7,761 nt of DNA. Origin: JAAXQD01 sp035529735. Its GTDB lineage: Bacteria; Desulfobacterota; Desulfobacteria; Desulfobacterales; UBA11574. The stretch spans positions 1 through 7,761 of the forward strand of contig DATKWE010000261.1 in the NCBI GenBank assembly GCA_035529735.1, in the 5' to 3' direction. Positions 1 to 5,718 of the stretch are shown in pieces (positions within the stretch are counted from its first letter, which is position 1; each line of letters starts with the position of its first letter). The position numbers were made by a program, and so were the translations under genes. The notes beneath the pieces were generated by a model. The model did not search any database, was not told where the DNA came from, and saw only the letters and a list, made by a program, of their open reading frames with translations.

Positions 1-1321
1 CATAAGCAAGAGCCGTTGGGTTGATAAGGAATGGGAGCATGGGAGGGATGGTTTTAAGCAAAGCCTTTCTGGCTCTTTGTTTCCAGCGGAAAAGGAACAT
101 TCTTTTTACCCCGGCAAGCAGGTTCTTTACGCCCTGCAGCAACCGGTAGTAAACGAACTTCGGTTGATGCTTCTTCTTGTTCTTTTCCATGCGCGCCGCT
201 TTTTGTACTTCGGCTTTCAAACCGGGATTTTCATTTATGCGGATCAGCGCCAGCCAGCTCAGCAAGCTCAGCCCCAGCAATGTCTTGATACTGCCATACC
301 TGCGCACGGTTGCTTTCTCGATCCCGAACCCCTGCTTCTCAAACCGGTAACATTCCTCCACGCCCCAACGCTTGAAGTAGCCCCTGATACGCCGTTTCAA
401 CTCTATCGTCGATTTCACCCAGCCCGAGGTCACCCAGATAACGATATCCTTGTTGCGCCGGTCTTTGTAAGAGACTAGCGTCACCGGATACTCCCGGCCT
501 CGTAGCCACAGAGTACATTTCACTGCTCCAAAGCGCGCATAACTGCTGAACTTCACCCGCCGGTTTACCCCTCCGGCAACTTCTCGTATGTTCCGTTTCT
601 GGCCATTCACCCAGATGTCTCGCACCTCTTTCATCCGCACCATAAACGTCAGTGCCGACTGCAAAAAACACTCCAATACCCGCCCATTGTCATACTCCCG
701 ATCAGCCACCCACAACCCTTTGCATCCCACCTGGGCCGTCACTCGCTTGATCATCTCCAGCGCCTCGTTGGTCTTGCTCAGGAACCCAGACTCCTTCATG
801 CTGAACATATCGAACAGGATCGGGAATGTCTCTCCGCTCGATTCTGCCTGTGCGTGGACGCACGCAGACAGGTGGTTGTAACCGCTTACCTGGTTCAGGT
901 AGTAGCCGGGCTTCAGATCCTTTCTGCCTGTGCATTGCACGCAGACAGGGGCACTGCCGTCACGAACATAGGCCTGGTTTTCAAATACCCGACCGTACTG
1001 GTGCACCAAGTCTCCATCGTCAAGCGCCAGCACCGTTTCATCCATGACCTTGCCGCTCGCTGCCTGCAAGCTCAAACGGTTGGCCACTTCCAATATCCGT
1101 TCATGACCCAGCATCCGCTGCAGCCGCTTCAAGGTGTTTTTTACCGTGATGCCTTCCTTCAGCACCGCCGCTATCCGTGTCAGGTTGGTCTGGCCCGTGG
1201 CCAGCATCCCGGTCATCATCTCCAACACGAACTTCCTTTCTGGCACGCTTAGGCTTTTTCCTGCCTGCTGTACGATCCGGGCAATTTCTTTTTTCACTTT
1301 TTGCAGGTTTTGTGATACCAT
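1..1321 (-). CDS. IS4-family DDE transposase (C terminus beyond window)
   Basis: The frame is open from ATG at 1321-1319 through 440 codons to the window edge with no stop, so the gene is intact as far as visible. It would catalyse cut-and-paste transposition with an RNase H-fold DDE core. Visible catalytic motifs are the first acidic residue in LALDDGD (D101 or nearby), the second in GLWVADREYD (D207), and the diagnostic IS4 signature Y-(2)-R-(3)-E-(6)-K at Y315, R318, E322 and K329. The C-terminal part is very basic (KNKKKH near 390). A strong AGGAGG site (1331-1336) sits 9 nt before the ATG. Two palindromic repeats interrupt the frame around residues 125-133 and 150-160, between the first two catalytic aspartates. 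Removing them in mind leaves a smooth protein sequence (RDGS-KDLKPG and GYNH-SSGETF), so they look inserted. Whether the enzyme is active is unknown. Confidence 0.9.
   Translation of the reverse strand, partial: MVSQNLQKVKKEIARIVQQAGKSLSVPERKFVLEMMTGMLATGQTNLTRIAAVLKEGITVKNTLKRLQRMLGHERILEVANRLSLQAASGKVMDETVLALDDGDLVHQYGRVFENQAYVRDGSAPVCVQCTGRKDLKPGYYLNQVSGYNHLSACVHAQAESSGETFPILFDMFSMKESGFLSKTNEALEMIKRVTAQVGCKGLWVADREYDNGRVLECFLQSALTFMVRMKEVRDIWVNGQKRNIREVAGGVNRRVKFSSYARFGAVKCTLWLRGREYPVTLVSYKDRRNKDIVIWVTSGWVKSTIELKRRIRGYFKRWGVEECYRFEKQGFGIEKATVRRYGSIKTLLGLSLLSWLALIRINENPGLKAEVQKAARMEKNKKKHQPKFVYYRLLQGVKNLLAGVKRMFLFRWKQRARKALLKTIPPMLPFLINPTALAY
844..872 (-). repeat. Palindromic GC-rich repeat, copy A, inside transposase gene
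   Basis: Read on the minus strand, this 29-nt unit begins CCTGTCTGCGTGC and ends GCACAGGCAG. It folds as a hairpin with outer stem CCTG/CAGG and inner TGCGTG/CACGCA, with a 2-nt bulge. It shares both arms with the copy at 924-949 and differs by 3 nt in the centre, so frame is kept. It encodes transposase residues about 150-160 (HLSACVHAQAE). Confidence 0.8.
924..949 (-). repeat. Palindromic GC-rich repeat, copy B, inside transposase gene
   Basis: This 26-nt unit has the same arms as copy A (CCTGTCTGCGTGC and the shared end GCACAGGCAG on the minus strand) and a shorter centre. It encodes transposase residues about 125-133 (PVCVQCTGR), in a different reading frame from copy A. That argues against a duplicated protein motif and for a repeat acting at DNA or RNA level. 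Both copies are followed by AA, giving a shared GCAGAA end. Confidence 0.8.
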
Positions 1322-1326
1322 GATTC

Positions 1327-1389
1327 AGCGCCTCCTCTTGGTTTGATGTGGTTCTTCATCAAATCCATCTTATCAGGTTGTGAGGCGCT
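1327..1389 (-). promoter_or_regulatory. Inverted repeats that would sequester the transposase ribosome binding site
   Basis: An exact 8-bp inverted repeat (AGCGCCTC at 1327-1334, GAGGCGCT at 1382-1389) encloses a second exact 7-bp inverted repeat (TTTGATG at 1342-1348, CATCAAA at 1357-1363). In minus-strand RNA the outer stem would pair four of the six bases of the AGGAGG site. The far arm lies upstream of the predicted transposase start point, so only transcripts entering from outside would form the block. IS10 and IS50 are known to use this logic; its use here is inferred. Confidence 0.6.
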
Positions 1390-1395
1390 TTTCCA
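1367..1395 (-). promoter_or_regulatory. Candidate transposase promoter
   Basis: On the minus strand TGGAAA (1395-1390) lies 17 nt before TAAGAT (1372-1367). The -10 is preceded by TG at the extended -10 position. Each hexamer matches consensus at four of six positions. Initiation would fall near 1360, downstream of the distal arm of the 8-bp inverted repeat. Confidence 0.4.
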
Positions 1396-1510
1396 TATCT
1401 AATAACCCTAAAATCAAGATTAGTAAACGTTCTCCAGACTCTTGCCTAAAAAATATGGGTGATACCAGGATAAACTGCCTTAAAAAAACTTTTTAAACCT
1501 AGTTATTCTT

Positions 1511-2185
1511 TTATTTATTATCTCTTTTTTTTATTTCTTCAAGTTTTTTAGGAGGCAATTTCTGATAAGCTTCACTTATTCTTTTTGGACGTGAAATAAG
1601 TTTCTCTGCTATTAAATTGATTGTATCAAAAAGCAAAAGGGCGGTTCCTTGGTCATCCTTCAAATCAAGTTCTCCTGGATGAACAGCTTCATTCCCAATA
1701 ACTCGTGTTAGGTCAAGTGCCTCTTGAATCTCGGTTTCAAGGCCCTTTTTAACTAATTTTGCTATTTTAAAAAAAATATTTCCTTTTCCAGGCACTAATT
1801 GGTCAATTAACTTTTGAACACAAAGTCGTAATAAAGCCGCGCTTCCTCTGGGTGAATCTTTAAGAATAGTTCCAGCTTCAAAATAATCTTCTTTTATGTC
1901 TTCAGTAAGATCCAGATTTGGTTGGGGGAAATAAGAAAAATCTATTGGATAAATCATCTCATACAATCTATCTTCTTCAGACGTGCAAATCCAAATTGAA
2001 TATTCCTGACAGGAATAACACTTCGAAATCATAAAATCATTCACATAAGTAACACTTTTTCCGGGTTTCTCTGGATCATCAGGACGCCAATACAAGTCAG
2101 ACCAAAATTGGTGAGAGAATGTTTTACAATGTGGGCAATTAAATCTATCTTTTTTGAACTCTGGATTAACATATTTATTTTCCAT
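1511..2185 (-). CDS. Zinc-ribbon and DUF4145 domain protein
   Basis: This 224-aa soluble protein has an N-terminal four-cysteine zinc ribbon (C17/C20 in CPHC, C56/C59 in CYSC), followed by a helical DUF4145 domain at about 95-200. The DUF4145 hallmarks are SPRGSAALLRLCVQKLID (111-128) and the conserved helix RVIGNEAVHPGELD (161-174). The C terminus is lysine-rich. DUF4145 occurs alone, as here, or fused to restriction-type subunits, and is frequent near defence and mobile genes; its biochemical role is not established. The ATG at 2185-2183 is preceded by GGGGA about 5 nt upstream, a short spacing. The gene is strongly AT-rich and divergent from the OLD-like gene, with 355 bp between them. It is followed by 120 bp of AT-rich noncoding DNA before the insertion sequence control region. 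No clear terminator is visible. Confidence 0.85.
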   Translation of the reverse strand: MENKYVNPEFKKDRFNCPHCKTFSHQFWSDLYWRPDDPEKPGKSVTYVNDFMISKCYSCQEYSIWICTSEEDRLYEMIYPIDFSYFPQPNLDLTEDIKEDYFEAGTILKDSPRGSAALLRLCVQKLIDQLVPGKGNIFFKIAKLVKKGLETEIQEALDLTRVIGNEAVHPGELDLKDDQGTALLLFDTINLIAEKLISRPKRISEAYQKLPPKKLEEIKKRDNK

Positions 2186-2200
2186 TTTTTCCCCAATAAT

Positions 2201-2209
2201 ATTTTAGCA
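2201..2209 (-). promoter_or_regulatory. Candidate extended -10 promoter for the DUF4145 gene
   Basis: The minus strand reads TGCTAAAAT, an extended -10 (TG-N-TAAAAT). No good -35 is present at 17 nt, where the DNA is a T-rich tract. Initiation would fall near 2194, giving a leader of only about 10 nt that barely includes the GGGGA site. Confidence 0.35.
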
Positions 2210-2394
2210 TAAAAAGAAAAAAGAAACGGATCAAATCCAATGAGTCACACTAGGAATCTTTGCATTCTATCAAATACCTGGGTTCTCCCATTTAGGGATA
2301 TCCTGTCTCGCAATAAATTCAATTTTAAGTCATGCATTTTTTTTGTTGATTTTTCTTTTTTCACCCACAATCACTACAACTAACAATGTCTTTC

Positions 2395-2423
2395 TTGACT
2401 TTTCTCCTCCACTTTGCCAGAAT
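2395..2423 (+). promoter_or_regulatory. Candidate promoter for the OLD-like gene
   Basis: TTGACT (2395-2400, five of six to consensus) is followed after 17 nt by CAGAAT (2418-2423, four of six). Initiation would be near 2430, leaving a leader of about 110 nt that includes the CGCCGGCG palindrome and the small leader ORF. The -10 is weak. Confidence 0.35.
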
Positions 2424-2459
2424 TTGTCCCTACGCCGGCGAAGAGGAGAGATCAATATC

Positions 2460-2492
2460 ATGGTTTTATCAGAAATTGCCCACAAATACTAA
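2460..2492 (+). CDS. Possible 10-residue leader peptide
   Basis: ATG through TAA encodes MVLSEIAHKY. A GAGGAG ribosome-binding-like site at 2443-2448 lies 11 nt before the ATG. The site is one arm of a 7-bp inverted repeat, so its exposure could be controlled. By contrast the ATG of the OLD-like gene at 2541 has no recognisable Shine-Dalgarno site. The ORF is short enough to occur by chance. Confidence 0.25.
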   Translation: MVLSEIAHKY

Positions 2493-2540
2493 CTGGTGGG
2501 AGCTTAATAATTAAACAAATTCATTTCTTATTTAACTAAA

Positions 2541-4322
2541 ATGAATTCTTTAGAACATTTCAAAAAAGTAATTTTCCATCGATATAAGGGATTTTTTGAT
2601 TATTCCGTTTCCCTTCGTAATTTTAATATTCTCGTTGGACCAAATAACTGTGGGAAATCCACTATTCTTGGAGCATTTCGTATACTTTCGGAAGCAATTC
2701 GAAAAGCGAGAGCAAAAAACCCCGAATTACTTGAAGGACTTAAAGGAAAAACATACGGATATAATATCGATCTTTCAAACATTCCAATCTCCACAGAGAA
2801 CATCTTTTATGATTATGACGAATCAGAACCAGCCACAGTAAAATTTCAAATCTCAAATGGAAATGAATTAATTTTATATTTTCCTGAAGTTGGAAGATGC
2901 TATTTATTTTGCGAAGCTACAAATCGGATTATTCGATCTGTTGCTCATTTTAAAAAAGTATTTAACTTACAAATTGGATTTGTTCCTATTCTGGGACCAG
3001 TTGAACATGATGAACAATTATTCCAAAAAGAGGCTGCCAGACTAGCTCTTCTTACACATCGTGCTTCACGCAATTTTAGAAATATCTGGTATCATTATCC
3101 AGAAGATTTCAAAGAATTCAGAGAGCTTGTAAAAACAACATGGCCCGGAATGGATATTGAAGCACCCCAAATAGACCAAACGCACTCCCCTACAAGATTA
3201 CATATGTTCAGTCCAGAAGAAAGAATACATAGGGAAATTTATTGGGGAGGTTTTGGATTTCAGGTTTGGTGCCAGATGCTTACATTTATTATTCGTGGGA
3301 AAAACTCATCAATTTTTATTATTGATGAACCAGACATTTACCTTCATTCAGATCTTCAAAGACAACTTATGAGTATATTACGTTCATTGGGCCCTGATAT
3401 TTTAATTGCCACACATTCAACAGAAATAATTTCTGAATCTGAACCTGATGATATTCTTGTAGTGAATAAAAAGAACGTTTCGGCTAAACGTATTCGACAA
3501 CCAGGTGAATTGCAGCAGATATTTCAGGTGCTTGGATCAAATCTTAATCCAACACTAACTCAACTTGCAAAGACAAAACGTGCATTATTTGTTGAAGGTA
3601 AAGACTTTCAAATAATTTCACGTTTTGCAAGGATTCTCGGCAATATCAGGGTTGCCAATCGCGGGAATTTTGCTATTATTCCAGTTGAGGGATTTAATCC
3701 TACAAAAGTAAGAAATTTCATTGAAGGAATAAAGTTAACACTAGGTTGTGCTATTATCTCAGCCATTATTTTCGACCGGGACTATAGATCTGAAAAAGAA
3801 TGTACCGAGATTCAAATGAACTTGGAAAACGATTGTGTTTTCGCTCGGATTCATAGTCGAAAGGAAATCGAGAATTTTCTCATCGTTCCTCAAATATTAT
3901 TACGCGCAATAAACTCACGCATAAACGAGCATAATAAACGAACTGGAGAAAATAAATCATTCAATGAGGATATTTGTACCATCCTAGGAAGCATTACATC
4001 AGAAATGCGTTATCGGATAGAAGCACAATATCTAGAACGTCAAAAACCATTTATGAAGGCACAAAATCGCGATTTTGCTGACCCAACTATAACTGAATAT
4101 CTTATGGCTGAATTTGAGTCAACTTGGAATAATCTAGATCATCGCCTAAGAATTGTTCCTGGAAAAGAGACATTATCTACCCTAAACACATATCTTCAAA
4201 ATGAATACGGAGTCACAATCACATTCACTTTGATTGTAAATTCGTTCATACTTGAGGAAATTGACCCCGAAATGATAAATTTAATTGCCCAGATAGATCA
4301 CTTTAGCAAACAGAATCCTTAA
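2541..4322 (+). CDS. OLD-family-like ATPase with TOPRIM nuclease domain
   Basis: This 593-aa protein joins an ABC/AAA-type ATPase to a TOPRIM domain, the architecture of OLD-family overcoming-lysogenization-defect nucleases and related antiphage ATPases. Visible ATPase motifs are Walker A GPNNCGKST (33-41), a signature-like segment YWGGFGF (244-250), Walker B FIIDEPDIYLHS with D262/E263, and the H-loop IATHSTE with H292. The TOPRIM domain follows: the acidic residue in FVEGKD (E352), the DxD motif in FDRDY (D412, D414), and a KEIENF segment (441-446). About 140 residues after that have no motif I recognise. ATP-gated nucleic-acid cleavage is expected from the family. The DNA is AT-rich throughout. 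The stop codon overlaps the stop of the convergent small ORF in a shared TTAA. No GajB-like helicase or PtuB-like HNH partner is present. The start gives a standard N terminus, though no Shine-Dalgarno site is visible. Confidence 0.85.
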   Translation: MNSLEHFKKVIFHRYKGFFDYSVSLRNFNILVGPNNCGKSTILGAFRILSEAIRKARAKNPELLEGLKGKTYGYNIDLSNIPISTENIFYDYDESEPATVKFQISNGNELILYFPEVGRCYLFCEATNRIIRSVAHFKKVFNLQIGFVPILGPVEHDEQLFQKEAARLALLTHRASRNFRNIWYHYPEDFKEFRELVKTTWPGMDIEAPQIDQTHSPTRLHMFSPEERIHREIYWGGFGFQVWCQMLTFIIRGKNSSIFIIDEPDIYLHSDLQRQLMSILRSLGPDILIATHSTEIISESEPDDILVVNKKNVSAKRIRQPGELQQIFQVLGSNLNPTLTQLAKTKRALFVEGKDFQIISRFARILGNIRVANRGNFAIIPVEGFNPTKVRNFIEGIKLTLGCAIISAIIFDRDYRSEKECTEIQMNLENDCVFARIHSRKEIENFLIVPQILLRAINSRINEHNKRTGENKSFNEDICTILGSITSEMRYRIEAQYLERQKPFMKAQNRDFADPTITEYLMAEFESTWNNLDHRLRIVPGKETLSTLNTYLQNEYGVTITFTLIVNSFILEEIDPEMINLIAQIDHFSKQNP

Positions 4323-4564
4323 GGGTGAGCTAAAATAGTAATAAATTTTGGGACGGATTGCGAAAAGGTAAAAAGTTGATATTTGCCATCCTTTTTTCTA
4401 TGAATATTCAAATATAACTGTTGCAAAGAGCCATATTGCAGTTCGGCGAATAGGATAAATTCACTGATCTCCCGGTAAGTCAATCCCGCCAGATCTCGAA
4501 TCCTTACCGTAAGTTCCACCAGCAAGCGCTTCCCCGCAGTCCCTACACTAGGGAACACGGACAT
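4319..4564 (-). CDS. Small unassigned protein or gene remnant
   Basis: This 81-codon frame starts at 4564, inside the end of the DUF3800 gene (17-bp overlap, different frame), and stops in a TTAA shared with the stop of the convergent OLD-like gene. It has no signal peptide or membrane segment. Residues about 10-55 (VELTVRIRDLAGLTYREISE and onward) resemble a two-helix stretch with a faint likeness to the C-terminal helix-turn-helix of IS200-like (Y1) transposases, which is only an impression. It could be a genuine gene translated by reinitiation after the DUF3800 stop, or the tail of a decayed mobile gene. Its base composition is more balanced than the very AT-rich genes on either side. Confidence 0.4.
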   Translation of the reverse strand: MSVFPSVGTAGKRLLVELTVRIRDLAGLTYREISEFILFAELQYGSLQQLYLNIHRKKDGKYQLFTFSQSVPKFITILAHP

Positions 4565-5441
4565 GATCAGAACATACTCGGCATTTGCATGAAGTTTTTC
4601 CAGTATAATGCCGAAGTCCCACTAAGGCTCCCCCTGGAGTTCTATCAAAGCGGGGATAAATACGGTCAAAAAGGTCGGTTTCATTGTTGTCGAAAAAGCG
4701 CCGAGTCGTATAAGCAACAAGATCGGCAACTTGAATCATCACTGTTAGTGAACTATCGACAAATAATGGCGTTTCGGCAATATGTGATATATTTGAAAAG
4801 GTTGTTCCATTGCTAAGCCATTTTCTAAAAAGACTAGTTAGTTTAAGAGATACAGCTTGATTTTGATCATGAACCATGATCCCAAGAGCATCAGGGCCAT
4901 AAACATTTTCCAGATAAGTATTATACCGAGTAGTCACTTGTTCCAGGGCAAATTCTCGGGAACGATCGCATTGACTTGATGATAACGAGTTTTTTTTATG
5001 AGCGTCGCCAAAGAGCCGAATATCATTCCATCTCGACAATTTGTCTGCAACATCTTGAAGAGTTGCTATTCTTTCAGCGTGTGTTAAGTGAATATAATGT
5101 TTGGTTTTATTGTAGTTTTTTCGTAAGCCCCTAATTGCAATTTCTCCCTTTAGAGAGGCCTTCGCAATGTCTTTTTTCCTTTCAATCTCGACCAAAGCAC
5201 GGCGATTTTTATCGTCTAAAGTTTCGAAGTTTGGAATTCGTTCCTGTTCCGGGTATTTACGAGCCATCCACGCCGTATGAAGTTCAATATCAGAGAGCCG
5301 ATGATTTTGAAGAAGAATCCGTATTTCTCTATCTTTATCCTTCCAAGTGTTCAAAGGAATAGCCATCCCAGCAACTACAAAGTGATTGGTAGATTGGCCA
5401 CTATCCGGGATACCCGATTCATCTACATAAATTACATGCAT
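4548..5441 (-). CDS. DUF3800 domain protein
   Basis: This 297-aa protein shows the DUF3800 pattern: N-terminal YVDESG (5-10) with D7 and E8, a central acidic segment IMVHDQNQ (D192), and the C-terminal FVDSSLTVMIQVADLVAY (227-244) with D229, Q237 and D240. These spaced acidic residues suggest a metal-dependent, RNase H-like fold; that is a family-level inference and activity is not established. The tail has CKCRVC (C285, C287, C290), a possible metal-binding cluster. DUF3800 genes are common in mobile and defence regions. The start ATG at 5441-5439 is supported by YVDESG lying immediately after it. No Shine-Dalgarno site is visible: the T-run of an upstream terminator ends only 9 nt before the ATG. 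Expression therefore appears to depend on reading through that terminator from the promoter at 5522-5550. Confidence 0.85.
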   Translation of the reverse strand: MHVIYVDESGIPDSGQSTNHFVVAGMAIPLNTWKDKDREIRILLQNHRLSDIELHTAWMARKYPEQERIPNFETLDDKNRRALVEIERKKDIAKASLKGEIAIRGLRKNYNKTKHYIHLTHAERIATLQDVADKLSRWNDIRLFGDAHKKNSLSSSQCDRSREFALEQVTTRYNTYLENVYGPDALGIMVHDQNQAVSLKLTSLFRKWLSNGTTFSNISHIAETPLFVDSSLTVMIQVADLVAYTTRRFFDNNETDLFDRIYPRFDRTPGGALVGLRHYTGKTSCKCRVCSDHVRVP

Positions 5442-5450
5442 TATTTAATT

Positions 5451-5496
5451 AAAAAAAAAGCGTCTGAGGCGGGGCCAATGGCCCCGCATGAGTCGC
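5451..5496 (-). terminator. Intrinsic terminator or attenuator before the DUF3800 gene
   Basis: In minus-strand RNA an 8-bp perfect GC-rich stem (GCGGGGCC / GGCCCCGC, loop AUU) lies on a further paired base (GCG-A-CU with AG-A-CGC). It is followed directly by nine U residues (5459-5451). This is a textbook intrinsic terminator, but it sits between the promoter and the start codon of the DUF3800 gene, with only 9 nt left before the ATG. Confidence 0.8.
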
Positions 5497-5515
5497 AAGC
5501 GTCTCACTCAGTCGC
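5451..5515 (-). ncRNA. Candidate short two-hairpin leader RNA
   Basis: The predicted transcript from the promoter at 5522-5550 starts near 5515 and would end in the U-run at 5451, giving an RNA of about 65 nt. It has two tandem units that each start GCGACT and end AGACGCUU: a short one (5515-5497) and a long one (5496-5458) holding the terminator core. Each unit can fold with the same imperfect stem base. An alternative pairing, UGAGU with ACUCA (5510-5506 with 5493-5489) closed by CGC/GCG, joins the two units and competes with both stem bases. No known RNA family is recognised. Confidence 0.4.
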
Positions 5516-5521
5516 AGAAAT

Positions 5522-5550
5522 ATTTTAAAACAGTATTTTAAAAATGTCAA
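5522..5550 (-). promoter_or_regulatory. Strong sigma70-type promoter upstream of DUF3800
   Basis: On the minus strand TTGACA (5550-5545, perfect -35) is followed by a 17-nt spacer and TAAAAT (5527-5522, five of six). The region includes two near-identical copies of TATTTTAAAA (plus strand, 5521-5530 and 5534-5543). This is the best promoter in the window. Its predicted start point lies at the first base of the two-hairpin RNA. Confidence 0.75.
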
Positions 5551-5718
5551 GTCCTTGCACAACCTCATCAAAAATCTACTTGAATCAGGTATCGTTGCCT
5601 CATATAATAATCTACCCAAGCCTGACCGAATGGCGTGTGCAATAGCGGCAACTTTTCCTTCAGCCGGTCTGGATGGGCGGGTGACAGCTACCTTATCGAA
5701 CTTTTACTTTATTTTTTT
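5551..5718. other. Noncoding junction between AT-rich segment and GC-rich flank
   Basis: About 168 bp lie between the promoter of the DUF3800 unit and the end of the lipoprotein gene. Base composition rises in GC from about 5620 onward, so the junction of the AT-rich segment probably lies here. I see no convincing coding frame, terminator hairpin or attachment-site repeat. A T-rich run at 5708-5720 overlaps the end of the lipoprotein gene. Confidence 0.4.

Larger units (their letters stand above)
1..1410 (-). mobile_element. IS4-family insertion sequence, partial (left end beyond window)
   Basis: A transposase gene with the IS4-family signature fills this region and runs off the left edge. 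Its promoter and control region lie at about 1322-1395. The outer end is probably near 1390-1440, where the sequence changes from GC-rich to AT-rich, but it cannot be fixed because the opposite terminal repeat is outside the window. The right boundary given here is approximate. The element flanks an AT-rich accessory segment, so it may have helped assemble or move that segment; this is inference. Confidence 0.7.
2186..2540. other. Divergent AT-rich intergenic region
   Basis: These 355 bp separate the divergent DUF4145 and OLD-like genes and presumably hold both promoters. Visible items are a T-rich/A-rich tract near 2330-2360, a candidate plus-strand promoter at 2395-2423, and a 7-bp inverted repeat (TCTCCTC 2403-2409, GAGGAGA 2443-2449) enclosing the perfect palindrome CGCCGGCG at 2433-2440. 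There is also a 10-codon leader ORF at 2460-2492. I see no longer coding frame and no RNA gene of a known family. Confidence 0.6.

Noticed and set aside
844..949. A CRISPR-like pair of repeats
   Set aside because: Only two copies, lengths differ, and both lie within an open coding frame; no array or cas gene is present.
1..1321. A broken or frameshifted transposase pseudogene
   Set aside because: The minus-strand frame is continuous from ATG to the window edge with all DDE motifs; only the edge cuts it.
77..1346. Plus-strand frames and short minus-strand frames across 77-1346 as genes
   Set aside because: They are antisense or shifted readings of the long minus-strand transposase, which carries the full IS4 catalytic signature.
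1478..1500. Terminator for the DUF4145 gene from the TTAAAAA/TTTTTAA pairing
   Set aside because: The stem is made only of A-T pairs and is too weak to call.
2541..4322. Assignment to Gabija (GajA), Septu (PtuA) or PARIS
   Set aside because: The domain layout is compatible with OLD-like relatives, but the needed partner genes are absent and diagnostic detail is insufficient to name a system.
5451..5515. A proven type III toxin-antitoxin locus
   Set aside because: The layout is similar, but there are only two unequal units and DUF3800 is not a known toxin of that class, so it is kept as a hypothesis only.
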